Shown here one piece after another: positions 35,285-44,043 of a DNA stretch of 64,000 nucleotides. This stretch comes from Streptomonospora litoralis. GTDB lineage: Bacteria > Actinomycetota > Actinomycetes > Streptosporangiales > Streptosporangiaceae. Position 1 is the first letter of the stretch. The number at the start of each line of letters is the position of its first letter. The notes under the pieces are model-generated. The model was not told the DNA's origin. It was given only the letters and a program-made list of their open reading frames with translations, and searched no databases. The position numbers and the translations under genes are program-made. The stretch is taken from positions 801,101-865,100 of the forward strand of contig NZ_CP036455.1 of NCBI RefSeq assembly GCF_004323735.1, in the 5' to 3' direction.

Positions 35285-35902
35285 ATGTCGTACTCGCTGA
35301 TGCCGTTGCTGATCATCGTCGTCGTCGTGGCCGCGGCCGCCGCCGCGGTCGCCGTGACCGTCTCGGTGCTGCGCAACAGGCGCCGCACGCCGGCGTCCCC
35401 GCGCCCCGCCCGGCCCGCGGACCCCTTCGCCGACATCGGCGAGACCCAGGGCGACCCCCTGGGCCTCAAGGCCGGAGACATGCTCGACTTCGGCGCCGAA
35501 CGCACCTGGATCCGCGGCACGCTGCGGCTGTCCGAGGGCGGCGCCGTGTGGGCCGAGCACTTCCTCCAGGTCGAGGGCGGCCGCCGGTGGCTCTCCGTGG
35601 AGCAGGACCCCGACCTGCAGATGGCGCTGTGGACCGGCCGCCCCGACCTCGACCTCACCCCGCACGGCCCCGAGGTCGAACTCGAAGGCGTGCGCTACCG
35701 GCTCACCGAGCGCGGCAGCGCCTCCTACCGCTCCGAGGGGACCACCGGGCTGCGTGCCGAGGGAGGCATGGACTACGCCGACTACGAGGCCGCCAACGGC
35801 AACCTGCTCTCCTTCGAGCGGTTCGACCACGGCCGCTGGGAGCCCAGTACCGGAAAGCCGCTCTCCCGCGCCGACTTCACCGTGTACCCGGCGGGGAGCT
35901 GA
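35285..35902 (+). CDS. DUF4178-type membrane-anchored protein
   Basis: 205 aa from ATG 35285. An N-terminal helix (LMPLLIIVVVVAAAAAAVAV) is followed by a short basic linker and the DUF4178 domain: GLKAGDMLDFGAERTWIRGTL, WLSVEQDP, YRSEGTTGLRAEGG, MDYADYEA. DUF4178 proteins occur beside DUF350 proteins and spermidine synthase-like genes; their function is unresolved. First gene of a tight five-gene operon ending with speE. Confidence 0.85.
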   Translation: MSYSLMPLLIIVVVVAAAAAAVAVTVSVLRNRRRTPASPRPARPADPFADIGETQGDPLGLKAGDMLDFGAERTWIRGTLRLSEGGAVWAEHFLQVEGGRRWLSVEQDPDLQMALWTGRPDLDLTPHGPEVELEGVRYRLTERGSASYRSEGTTGLRAEGGMDYADYEAANGNLLSFERFDHGRWEPSTGKPLSRADFTVYPAGS

Positions 35903-35905
35903 CCG

Positions 35906-36460
35906 GTGGCCACCGCGTTGTCCGCCCCCTTCGTCGACACCGGCGCCGCGGACCTGACCTGGACCCTGGACGCCCCGGAGCTGCCCGCGCTGCTCACCCG
36001 CGCCTGCCGCATCGCCGGCTACCGGTTGGAGCTGCGCGTGCTCGGCGCCTCCCACCAGGTGGTGCTGGCCGAGGGCGGAACGCAGCAGACAGGGCCGCTG
36101 CTGACCGAGACCGTCGCCTGCCTGCCGGAATCGCGCGGAGAGCTCCCGGACCGGGCCCGCCCGGCGGTGGCCGGACTGGCCTCCTATACCTTCACCAGCT
36201 CCGTCGCCACGCCGGAGAGCGCCGCGTTCGCCGAGCGAGTGGACCGCGTCCGAGCCGCAGTCGAACGCGACGCCCGCGGCGTGGTCGCGGCCTTCCCCGG
36301 CGACCCGCGCGCGATCACCGCGCTGCTGCCCGAGCCGGCAGGCCGCGGCGGCGTGCGGTGGCGGACCTGGCACGCCTATCCGCAGAAGAACGAGCTGGTC
36401 ACCACCACGACCACCTGTGAACGGCCCATCGGGCATCACCACCCCGGAAAGGACGAATGA
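35906..36460 (+). CDS. DUF2617-family protein
   Basis: 184 aa from GTG 35906, 3 nt after the DUF4178 stop. Sequence such as YRLELRVLGASHQVV, LASYTFTSSVATPE and RWRTWHAYPQKNELVTTTTTCE follows the DUF2617 pattern seen beside DUF4178/DUF350 in actinomycetes. Cytoplasmic, no motif of known activity. It overlaps the next gene by ATGA. Confidence 0.8.
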   Translation: MATALSAPFVDTGAADLTWTLDAPELPALLTRACRIAGYRLELRVLGASHQVVLAEGGTQQTGPLLTETVACLPESRGELPDRARPAVAGLASYTFTSSVATPESAAFAERVDRVRAAVERDARGVVAAFPGDPRAITALLPEPAGRGGVRWRTWHAYPQKNELVTTTTTCERPIGHHHPGKDE

Positions 36461-36798
36461 GTGCCGTGTTCGAAGACAACGGGCGCAAGATCGCGCTGAT
36501 AGTCGGACTGGTGGCGGTCGCGCTGGTGGGCGTGTTCGTGCTGCCCGCCTTCGGTGACAGCTGCGGCGACTGGGACCGCGCCGACGCCGAGGACGTGCTG
36601 GAGGGCTCCACCATCGAGGAAGGCAACGACGGAGTCTCCTACGAGCACGAGCCCGGCGAAGGCGACTACCGCAAGACGGGCCCCGGCGAGTTCGAGTACG
36701 TCGGCTGCTCCGACGGCTCGGGCACCCGCACCTCCGGCGGATCCGGCGGCGGCTCCGGCTTCACCTCGCGCGGCGGCGGCCCCGGCTTCGGAAAGTGA
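36457..36798 (+). CDS. Small anchored protein of the DUF350/speE cluster
   Basis: 113 aa, ATG 36457 overlapping the previous stop. One N-terminal helix (IALIVGLVAVALVGVFVLPAF) is followed by an acidic outside segment with two Cys (DSCGDWD and YVGCSDG) and a Gly/Ser-rich tail. It may be secreted or anchored. No family name; its position ties it to the DUF4178-speE operon. Confidence 0.7.
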   Translation: MSAVFEDNGRKIALIVGLVAVALVGVFVLPAFGDSCGDWDRADAEDVLEGSTIEEGNDGVSYEHEPGEGDYRKTGPGEFEYVGCSDGSGTRTSGGSGGGSGFTSRGGGPGFGK

Positions 36799-36896
36799 TC
36801 CCGCCCCGAGAGACCTCCCCGGTCGCTGGAACGTAACCACCCGACCTCCGCTCCCATCCCTCGCAGATGTATTACAGACAAGGATCAGATCCCACC

Positions 36897-37319
36897 ATGT
36901 CCGTCCTCCTCTACGAAGCAGGCGCCAGCCTGGCCTACGGCGTCCTCGGCATCGTGCTCCTGGTGCTCGGCTACCTGCTCGTCGACGTCCTCACTCCCGG
37001 CAAGCTCCACGACCTGGTCTGGGAGCACCGCAACCGCAACGCGTCGCTGCTGCTGTCCACCAACCTGCTGGGCGTGGCCATCATCGTCGCCACGGCCATC
37101 TACGTCAGCACCGGCGGTCTGGCGGTCGGCCTGGCGAGCGCCGCGGCCTACGGCATCATCGGCCTGGCGCTGATGGCGCTGTCGTTCCTGCTCATCGACG
37201 CCCTCACGCCGGGCAAGCTCGGGGAGGTGCTCACCTCCGACGAGACCCACCCGGCCGTCTGGGTCAACGGCTCCGCCCACATCGCCATCGCGCTGATGGT
37301 CGCGGCGGCCATCTCCTGA
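36897..37319 (+). CDS. DUF350 membrane protein
   Basis: 140 aa from ATG 36897; a start 30 nt earlier is possible. Four membrane helices are arranged as two similar halves, each carrying a YLLVDVLTPGK / FLLIDALTPGKL signature, which is the DUF350 internal repeat. These proteins accompany DUF4178 and polyamine aminopropyltransferase genes. Transport or membrane organisation is plausible but unproven. The stop overlaps the speE start by one base (TGATG). Confidence 0.88.
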   Translation: MSVLLYEAGASLAYGVLGIVLLVLGYLLVDVLTPGKLHDLVWEHRNRNASLLLSTNLLGVAIIVATAIYVSTGGLAVGLASAAAYGIIGLALMALSFLLIDALTPGKLGEVLTSDETHPAVWVNGSAHIAIALMVAAAIS

Positions 37320-38920
37320 TGACCGCAGTGGACGATTCCGCCTCCGGCACCCGGGGCGGCACCGGACCCGCGCTCGCGGGGCTGCCGGTGCCGCCCCGGC
37401 TCGCGCGACTGCTGGTGCTGTTCGCGGTGTTCGTGTGCGCCGCGTGCGGCCTCGTCTACGAGCTGGCCCTGGTCGCGCTGGGCAGCTACCTGCTTGGCGA
37501 CACCATCGTGCAGGCGTCGGTGGTGCTGTCGGTGATGGTGTTCGCCATGGGCGCCGGCTCGCTGCTGTCCAAGCGGCTCACCGGCCGCCCGGCGTTCTGG
37601 TTCGCCGTCATCGAGGGCAGCCTGTCGGTCGTCGGCGGCCTGTCGGTGCTGGTGCTCTACTCCGCCTTCGCCTGGTTCTCGCTGTACCAGCCGGTGATGG
37701 TGCTGCTCGCGCTGGTCATCGGAGCACTCATCGGCGCGGAGATCCCGCTGCTGATGACCCTGATCCAGCGCATCCGCCGCCAGGAGGCCGCCGACGCGGC
37801 GGCGGACATGTTCGCCGCGGACTACGTGGGCGGGCTGCTGGGCGGTTTGGCGTTCCCCTTCGCGCTGCTGCCGCTGTTCGGGCTGCTCAAGGGAACCCTG
37901 CTGGTCGGCGCCCTGAACGCCGTCGTGGGCGTGCTGGTGGTGCTGTGGCTGTTCCGCGGGTCGCTGACACCGCGCGCCCGGGTGCTGCCCGCGGTCGGCC
38001 TGGTGCTGGTGCTCGCTGTGCTGGCGGCGTCCTTCGCGCTGTCCGGCCGGTTCGAGATGAACGCGCGCCAAGCCCTCTACCGCGATCCGATCATCCACGC
38101 GCAGCGGTCGGACTACCAGGAGATCGTGGTCACCCAGAAGCTGTCGGGCTCGGACACCCGGCTGTTCCTCAACGGGGACCTGCAGTTCAGCTCGCTGGAC
38201 GAGTACCGCTACCACGAGTCGCTGGTGCACCCGGCCATGAACGGCCCGCACGGCGACGTGCTCGTGCTGGGCGGCGGCGACGGCCTGGCGGTGCGCGAAC
38301 TCGTCGGCTACTCCGACGTCGACACCGTCACCCTCGTCGACCTGGACCCTGCCGTCACCCGGCTGGCGCGCACCATGCCCGAGATCCGCACGCTCAACGA
38401 GGGCGCGCTGGCCGACGAACGCGTCCGGGTCGTCAACGCCGACGCCTTCACCTGGCTGCGGGAGAACCGGCGCCGCTTCGACGTGATCCTGGCCGACATG
38501 CCCGATCCCGACGACGCCGGCACAGCCAAGCTCTACTCCGCCGAGTTCTACACGCTGGCGCGGCGCGCGCTGGCCCGAGACGGCCGGATGACCGTCCAGT
38601 CGGGGTCGCCCTACTTCGCGCCCGAGGCGTTCTGGAGCGTGCGTGCCGGGCTGCGCTCGGCGGGCTGGCGCACCTCGGGCTACCACGTGGACGTGCCCAG
38701 CTTCGGCGACTGGGGGTTCTTCCTCGCCGTGCCCGAAGGACGCGGCGAACCCGCCGTGGCACTGCCCGAAGAGCACCCGCCGCTGCGGTTCCTCGACTCC
38801 GCCACGCTGGAGGCCGCCCAGACCTTCCCCAAGGACCGCCGCCCCACGGATTCCGAGCCCTCCACGCTGCTCAAGCCGCGCATCCTGGACTACGAGCGCG
38901 GCGCCTGGGAGGGCTACTAG
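37319..38920 (+). CDS. speE: Membrane-bound polyamine aminopropyltransferase (spermidine synthase-like)
   Basis: 533 aa from ATG 37319. About seven membrane helices (residues ~25-235) precede the soluble aminopropyltransferase domain: VLVLGGGDGLAVREL (SAM-type motif, ~320-334), TLVDLDPAVTRLAR, VNADAFTWLR, and the catalytic region ILADMPDPDD. YHESLVHPAM and LFLNGDLQFSSLDEYRYH are also typical. Spermidine synthases transfer aminopropyl from decarboxylated SAM; membrane-fused forms have uncertain substrates. Last gene of the operon. Confidence 0.9.
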   Translation: MTAVDDSASGTRGGTGPALAGLPVPPRLARLLVLFAVFVCAACGLVYELALVALGSYLLGDTIVQASVVLSVMVFAMGAGSLLSKRLTGRPAFWFAVIEGSLSVVGGLSVLVLYSAFAWFSLYQPVMVLLALVIGALIGAEIPLLMTLIQRIRRQEAADAAADMFAADYVGGLLGGLAFPFALLPLFGLLKGTLLVGALNAVVGVLVVLWLFRGSLTPRARVLPAVGLVLVLAVLAASFALSGRFEMNARQALYRDPIIHAQRSDYQEIVVTQKLSGSDTRLFLNGDLQFSSLDEYRYHESLVHPAMNGPHGDVLVLGGGDGLAVRELVGYSDVDTVTLVDLDPAVTRLARTMPEIRTLNEGALADERVRVVNADAFTWLRENRRRFDVILADMPDPDDAGTAKLYSAEFYTLARRALARDGRMTVQSGSPYFAPEAFWSVRAGLRSAGWRTSGYHVDVPSFGDWGFFLAVPEGRGEPAVALPEEHPPLRFLDSATLEAAQTFPKDRRPTDSEPSTLLKPRILDYERGAWEGY

Positions 38921-38979
38921 AGCTACAGGGCTGCTGGGCGCCGGTCCCGGGGGCCGCCGGCGGGCGGCCCCCGGCACCG

Positions 38980-39780
38980 CTACTGCTCCGGGGTGGAGGT
39001 CGGCTTGCGGGTGTTGGGCGGCACCGGGGTGTCGGCGCCCTTGCGCAGTCCGATCTTCTCGCCCAGCCACACGACCGGGTCGTACTGGCGGTCGGCCACC
39101 CGCTCCTTGAGCGGGATCAGCGCGTTGTCGGTGATCTTGATGTTCTCCGGGCACACCTCGGTGCAGCACTTGGTGATGTTGCAGTAGCCCAGACCGTGCT
39201 CTTCCTGGGAGATCTTGCGGCGGTCCGCGGTGTCCTGCGGGTGCATCTCCAGTTCGGCGGCGCGCATCAGGAAGCGCGGCCCGGCGAACGCCTCCTTGTT
39301 CTCCTCGTGGTCGCGGATGACGTGGCACACGTCCTGGCACAGGAAGCACTCGATGCACTTGCGGAACTCCTGGGAGCGCTGCACATCGGCCTGGGCCATC
39401 CGGAAGTCGCCGGGCTCGGCGTCCTCGGGCGGGGTGAACGAGGGGATCTCCCGCGCCTTCTGGTAGTTGTACGAGACGTCGCACACCAGGTCGCGGATGA
39501 CCGGGAAGGCGCGCAACGGTGTGACGGTGATGGTCTCGCCGGGGTCGAAGGTGCTCATCCGGGCCATGCACGACAGCCGGGGGCGGCCGTTGATCTCGAC
39601 GGAGCAGGACCCGCACTTGCCGGCCTTGCAGTTCCAGCGCACGGCCAGGTCGGGGGACTGCGTGGCCTGGATGCGGTGCAGGATGTCGAGCACGACCTCG
39701 CCCTCGTTGACCTCCACCTCGAACTGGGCGAGGTCGCCCTCGCCGCCGCCGCGCCACACGTGGAACGTCCGCTTGGTCAT
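38980..39780 (-). CDS. sdhB: Succinate dehydrogenase/fumarate reductase iron-sulfur subunit (type-1 system)
   Basis: 266 aa, ATG 39780 overlapping the sdhA stop (TGATG). The 2Fe-2S ligands are in NCKAGKCGSCSVEINGRPRLSC, the 4Fe-4S motif is CIECFLCQDVCH, and the third cluster ligands are in CNITKCCTEVCP. It passes electrons from the flavoprotein to quinone at the membrane. The sequence style matches the mycobacterial Sdh1 (Rv0247c-Rv0249c) group rather than classical SdhB. Third gene of the minus-strand operon. The paralogue at 46683 belongs to a different SDH class. Confidence 0.94.
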   Translation of the reverse strand: MTKRTFHVWRGGGEGDLAQFEVEVNEGEVVLDILHRIQATQSPDLAVRWNCKAGKCGSCSVEINGRPRLSCMARMSTFDPGETITVTPLRAFPVIRDLVCDVSYNYQKAREIPSFTPPEDAEPGDFRMAQADVQRSQEFRKCIECFLCQDVCHVIRDHEENKEAFAGPRFLMRAAELEMHPQDTADRRKISQEEHGLGYCNITKCCTEVCPENIKITDNALIPLKERVADRQYDPVVWLGEKIGLRKGADTPVPPNTRKPTSTPEQ

Positions 39781-41714
39781 CAGTTGTCCTCCTTCGCGGT
39801 CTCGGAGCCGTCGGACCGCGGTGCCGGGGGCAGCTCCTCCTCGGTGAGGTACTTGCCGAGCTCCTCGCGCTCGAACAGCTCCATCAGGTCCTCGCGCATC
39901 GCGTCGATCGGCTGGTGGCGCAGCTGGAGGCGGCCGTCGCGCAGCGACACGATCAGGTTGACCGCCCGCCACTCGGCGGACATGGCCGGGTAGTCGTCGC
40001 GGGTGTGGCCGCCGCGCGACTCCTGGCGCTCCAGCGCGGCGCGGGCGACGGTCTCCGAGACGAGCAGCATGTTGCGCAGATCCAGGGCCAGGTGCCAGCC
40101 GGGGTTGTAGACGCTGCCGCCCTCGGAGCGCACCGCGGCGACGCGTTCGCGCAACTTGTCCAGGGACTCCAGGGCCTGCTCCATCTCGTTGCCGCGCCGG
40201 ATGATGCCGACGAGGTCGTTCATGGTCTGCTGGATCTCCTGGTGCAGCTGGTAGGGGTTCTCCCCGGTCTCGCGCCCCAAGGGGGCGGCGGCCTCCTCGC
40301 TGAGGCGGTCGATGTCGGCGGCCTCGGGAGTCGGCCGCTCTTCGCCGAGTTCGTCCAGGTAGGCGGAGGCGCCCAGGCCGCAGCGCCGCCCGAACACCAG
40401 CAGGTCCGAAAGCGAGTTGCCGCCCAGCCGGTTGGAGCCGTGCATCCCGCCGGCCACCTCGCCCGCGGCGAACAGGCCGGGCACCGAGGACGCACCGGTG
40501 TCGGCGTCGACCTCGACCCCGCCCATGACGTAATGGCAGGTGGGCCCGACCTCCATGGGCCCGGCCGTGATGTCGACGTCGGCCAGCTCCTTGAACTGGT
40601 GGTGCATCGACGGCAGCCGCCGCATGATCTCCTCGGCCGGCAGCCGGGTGGACACGTCCAGGAACACGCCGCCGTGCGGCGATCCGCGGCCCTGCTTGAC
40701 CTCGTTGTTGATGGCCCGGGAGACCTCGTCGCGGGGCAGCAGCTCGGGCGGGCGGCGGTTGCTTGCCGGGTCGGCGTACCAGCCGTCGGCCTCCTCCTCC
40801 GTCTCGGCGTAGTGCTCGCGGAAGACGTCGGGCACGTAGTCGAACATGAACCGGCTGCCCTCGGAGTTGCGCAGCACCCCGCCGTCGCCGCGCACCGATT
40901 CGGTGACCAGGATCCCCTTCACCGACGGCGGCCAGACCATGCCGGTGGGGTGGAACTGCACGAACTCCATGTTCAGCAGCGCGGCGCCGGCGCGGAGCGC
41001 CAGGGCGTGGCCGTCGCCGCTGTACTCCCAGGAGTTGGAAGTGACCTTGAAGGACCGGCCGATGCCGCCGGTGGCGAGGACGACCGCCGGGGCCTCGAAG
41101 ACGACGTAGTCGCCGGTCTCGCGGATGTAGCCGAAGGCGCCGGCGATACGGCCGCCCTCCGCTCCCGGTTCGCCCTCCAGCAGCAGTTCGGTGACGGTGG
41201 TCTCGGCGAATACGCGCAGCATCGCCTCCGCGTCGCCGAACTCGGCGGCGTCGGCCTGCTGCAGCTGGACCACGCGCTGCTGCAGGGTGCGGATCATCTC
41301 CAGGCCGGTGCGGTCGCCGACGTGGGCCAGGCGCGGGTACTCGTGGCCGCCGAAGTTGCGCTGGCTGATGCGGCCGTCGGAGGTGCGGTCGAACAGGGCG
41401 CCCCAGTGCTCCAGCTCCAGGATGCGCTGAGGCGACTCCTTGGCGTGCAGTTCGGCCATGCGGGGGTTGTTCATGAACTTCCCGCCGCGGATGGTGTCGC
41501 GGAAGTGCACCTGCCAGCGGTCGTCGCTGTTGACGTTGCCCAGCGACGCGGCGGCGCCGCCCTCGGCCATGACGGTGTGGGCCTTGCCGAACAGGGACTT
41601 GGAGATGACGGCGGTCCGCTTGCCCTGCTGGCGCGCCTCGATCGCCGCGCGCAGGCCGGCGCCGCCGGCCCCGATCACGACGACGTCGTAGCTGTGCCGT
41701 GTTGTCTCGGACAT
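39780..41714 (-). CDS. sdhA: Succinate dehydrogenase/fumarate reductase flavoprotein subunit (type-1 system)
   Basis: 644 aa. FAD-binding VVVIGAGGAGLRAAIEA at ~11-27; the likely flavin-linking His is in GKAHTVMAEGGAAAS. The active site regions include QFHPTGMVW and HVGDRTGLE. TCHYVMGGVEVD and GEVAGGMHGSNRLGGNSL are typical of the subunit. It oxidises succinate to fumarate (or the reverse). The start at 41714 has GAAAG about 9 nt upstream. A 106-bp gap separates it from the membrane subunit gene, the longest spacing in the operon. Confidence 0.96.
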   Translation of the reverse strand: MSETTRHSYDVVVIGAGGAGLRAAIEARQQGKRTAVISKSLFGKAHTVMAEGGAAASLGNVNSDDRWQVHFRDTIRGGKFMNNPRMAELHAKESPQRILELEHWGALFDRTSDGRISQRNFGGHEYPRLAHVGDRTGLEMIRTLQQRVVQLQQADAAEFGDAEAMLRVFAETTVTELLLEGEPGAEGGRIAGAFGYIRETGDYVVFEAPAVVLATGGIGRSFKVTSNSWEYSGDGHALALRAGAALLNMEFVQFHPTGMVWPPSVKGILVTESVRGDGGVLRNSEGSRFMFDYVPDVFREHYAETEEEADGWYADPASNRRPPELLPRDEVSRAINNEVKQGRGSPHGGVFLDVSTRLPAEEIMRRLPSMHHQFKELADVDITAGPMEVGPTCHYVMGGVEVDADTGASSVPGLFAAGEVAGGMHGSNRLGGNSLSDLLVFGRRCGLGASAYLDELGEERPTPEAADIDRLSEEAAAPLGRETGENPYQLHQEIQQTMNDLVGIIRRGNEMEQALESLDKLRERVAAVRSEGGSVYNPGWHLALDLRNMLLVSETVARAALERQESRGGHTRDDYPAMSAEWRAVNLIVSLRDGRLQLRHQPIDAMREDLMELFEREELGKYLTEEELPPAPRSDGSETAKEDN

Positions 41715-41820
41715 CTTCTCGACTTTCGGTTGCGCCGGTACCGGCGGCGGGCGCTGGGGGCGTCCCTGAGCCGGGTACCGCGGTTTTTGAGTGCGCTTGC
41801 AGATCTTGCGGATGCGGGTG

Positions 41821-42639
41821 CTAGTTGAAGATCCGCGGATCGGTGATGGTGCCGCTCGCGACCAGCGCCACGTAGAGGTCGGCCAGTACCAGCGTGCCCA
41901 GCGTGACCCAGGCCCACAGCATGTGCCGGGTGTTCAGCCGGGAGATCTGCGTCCACATCCAGTAGCGCACCGGGCGGCCGCCGAAGCTCTTCAGCCGGCC
42001 GCCGAGGACGTGCCGGCAGGAGTGGCAGCTGAGCGTGTAGGCCCACAGCAGCACCACGTTGGCGATGAGGATGAGGTTGCCCAGCCCGATCCCGAATCCG
42101 CCGTCGCGCCCGTGGAACAGTGCGAGCCCGGCGTCGTAGGTGTTGATGAGGGAGATGACGACCGCCGCGTAGAAGAAGTAGCGGTGCAGGTTCTGCCCGA
42201 TCATCGGAAAGCGGGACTCACCGGTGTAGCGGCTGTGCGGTTCGCGCACGGCGCACGCGGTCGGCGCCTGCCAGAACGAGCGGTAGTACGCCTTGCGGTA
42301 GTAGTAGCAGGTGAACCGGAACAGCAGCAGGAACGGCAGACTGAACAGCGCGTAGGGCAGGAACCAGGGGAACTCCCAGGGCAGCGTGCCGAAATGCGCC
42401 GATCCGGGTGCGCAGGAGGCCGACAGGCACGGCGAGTAGAACGGCGTGAGATAGCCGTAGTCGGCCACCCAGTAGTGGTCCTGCTGCAGCACGCGCACCA
42501 GGCCGTAGATCAGGAAGGCGCTGAGGCCCAGCACGGTCCACACGGGGCCGGCCCACCAGCGGTCGGTGCGCAGGGTCCGCGCGGAGATACGGGGGCGCTT
42601 GAGTCCGGCCCGCTCCGGCGGGGGAAGCGTCGATGTCAT
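41821..42639 (-). CDS. sdhC: Succinate dehydrogenase membrane anchor subunit (type-1 system)
   Basis: 272 aa, ATG 42639 with GGAG 9 nt upstream. About five membrane helices; the conserved stretches FRFTCYYYRKAYYRSFWQAP, MIGQNLHRYFFYAA and WAYTLSCHSCRHVLGG match the membrane subunit found beside Sdh1 of mycobacteria and Streptomyces. Several His residues could bind haem, though how many haems this class carries is not settled by sequence. It anchors the SdhAB pair to the cytoplasmic membrane and binds quinone. Confidence 0.85.
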   Translation of the reverse strand: MTSTLPPPERAGLKRPRISARTLRTDRWWAGPVWTVLGLSAFLIYGLVRVLQQDHYWVADYGYLTPFYSPCLSASCAPGSAHFGTLPWEFPWFLPYALFSLPFLLLFRFTCYYYRKAYYRSFWQAPTACAVREPHSRYTGESRFPMIGQNLHRYFFYAAVVISLINTYDAGLALFHGRDGGFGIGLGNLILIANVVLLWAYTLSCHSCRHVLGGRLKSFGGRPVRYWMWTQISRLNTRHMLWAWVTLGTLVLADLYVALVASGTITDPRIFN

Positions 42640-43022
42640 TGCTGCGTCTCCATTTTGGCGCGGGCGGTCCCAGCGGATGGCGGAGCGCGGGGCGCGCGGG
42701 CCGCTCTCGCAGCCGTGTGATCAGGCAGTGCGGACGGGTTTGGGAAGCCACGTTAGGCCGCAGTGATCACGAATTCAGCTCGAAATTCACGCGAAATGCG
42801 TGTGAAAAATGCCACTGCCGCTGTTTCGTTGGAGACGGTTTACGGGAAACAGGGGGGAATGCGTGCTATGTGCATTATACTTTATTTGTTGTATTTGCAC
42901 CATATGCCCGCTATGCGAAAGTAAGTCCAGCCTTCATGAATAAAATTTATCGTATTTATTGTCCCCCTCGGTATGCCGCGGCGCACCGTCGCGCACCGCC
43001 GCTTGCCCGCCGGCCGTACTAG
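42640..43022. other. AT-rich regulatory island upstream of the type-1 sdh operon
   Basis: About 380 bp, the most AT-rich stretch in the window. It holds a minus-strand TATAAT at 42874-42879, an inverted repeat TTCAC/GTGAA at 42786-42806, and GTGCA/TGCAC arms at 42870-42900 that enclose the -10 box. A frame running through it on the plus strand is not credible. The lysR gene ends at the right edge. Confidence 0.55.
42874..42879 (-). promoter_or_regulatory. Perfect -10 box TATAAT for the type-1 sdh operon
   Basis: TATAAT reads on the minus strand; the -35 region at 17 bp (TGGTGC) is weak, suggesting an activator. It would leave a leader of about 230 nt before sdhC. It lies inside an inverted repeat (42870-42900) that a regulator could occupy. 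Confidence 0.45.
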
Positions 43023-43964
43023 CTAGGGGTGCAGCGCGGCGATGACCTCGAGGTCCTCGCCCAGGTCGTCACGCGTGAGGTGGGTGAGGTAGGCCATGAG
43101 GTGGCGCCGGAAGGCGCGCGCGGTGTGCGAGGGGTCGACGTCCTTGCGGTGGGCCAGCGCGATGGTGCGCAGCAGCCGCGGCTGGGCCAGCGGTGTGCCG
43201 CGCAGGCCGGGGCGGTTCTTCAACACCATGCTGGGCACCACCGCGATGCCCAGGCCCGCCTCGACGAAGCGGAGCACCGCGTCCATCTCGCCGCCCTCCA
43301 CCGCCAGCCGCGGCTCGAAACCGGCGGCACGGCAGGCGTGCAGGGTCGCTTCGCGGACATCGTAGCCGTGCCGGAACATCACCAGTGGCCTTTCGCGCAG
43401 ATCGGTGATGCGCATCGACGCGCGCTGCGTGGGCGGCGGCGCGTCGGCGGCGCTGACCACCACGAGGTTCTCGCGCAGGATCGGCGTCGTCACGAAGGCG
43501 GGATCGCTGCTTTGCAGCGGCAGGATGATCAGCGCCAGGTCCAGCTCACCGCGCCCCAGGGCGCGGATGAGGTCGCGCGAACCGCTCTCCTCCACCTGCA
43601 GTTCGACGCCGGGGAAGCGGTCGTGGAAGCCCGACAGCGCCTCGGCGAGCAGCCCCCCGCACAGCGAGGGGGTCGCGCCCAGCCGCAGGCGCCCGCGCCG
43701 CATGCCCGCGAGCTCCTGCACCTCGTGCCGCGCGGTCTCCATGTCGGCCACGATGCGCTGCGCCAGCGGATACAGCGCCTCACCGGCCGGTGTGAGTGTG
43801 ATATTTCCCCGTGCCCGGCTGAACAGGGACGCGCCCAGCTCCTCTTCCAGGTTGCGGATCTGGCGGCTGAGGCTCGGCTGCGCGACGTGCGCAACCTCGG
43901 CTGCGCGGGTGAAATGGCGCGTCTCGGCCACGGCGAGGAAGTAGACGAGCTGCTGGAACTGCAT
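43023..43964 (-). CDS. LysR-type transcriptional regulator
   Basis: 313 aa from ATG 43964; an ATG at 43970 gives two more residues but is overlapped by the T-N11-A box. The N-terminal winged helix FTRAAEVAHVAQPSLSRQIRNLEEELGASLF is canonical, and the remainder is the two-lobed effector domain. LysR regulators sense a small molecule and activate a divergent gene. Here the divergent gene is sdhC of the type-B operon, so control of that operon is the natural inference. The type-1 operon lies on the other side. The effector is unknown. Confidence 0.93.
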   Translation of the reverse strand: MQFQQLVYFLAVAETRHFTRAAEVAHVAQPSLSRQIRNLEEELGASLFSRARGNITLTPAGEALYPLAQRIVADMETARHEVQELAGMRRGRLRLGATPSLCGGLLAEALSGFHDRFPGVELQVEESGSRDLIRALGRGELDLALIILPLQSSDPAFVTTPILRENLVVVSAADAPPPTQRASMRITDLRERPLVMFRHGYDVREATLHACRAAGFEPRLAVEGGEMDAVLRFVEAGLGIAVVPSMVLKNRPGLRGTPLAQPRLLRTIALAHRKDVDPSHTARAFRRHLMAYLTHLTRDDLGEDLEVIAALHP

Positions 43965-43968
43965 GACC

Positions 43969-43983
43969 ATAGCCTACGGCTAT
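43969..43983. promoter_or_regulatory. LysR-type T-N11-A box
   Basis: ATAGCC-TAC-GGCTAT is a perfect dyad containing T-N11-A. It overlaps the first possible lysR start codon and sits 60 bp before sdhC. It could serve both autorepression and activation of sdhCAB. Confidence 0.6.
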
Positions 43984-44043
43984 CGAGACCAGCACTCCGA
44001 TGACTTAGACGTTCTTCTTTATCAAGTCTTAAAGTGACGAGTT

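Noticed and set aside
42633-43022. 129-codon plus-strand frame in the AT-rich island
   Set aside because: It spans promoter-like dyads, has no ribosome site and ends in Arg-rich shadow sequence.
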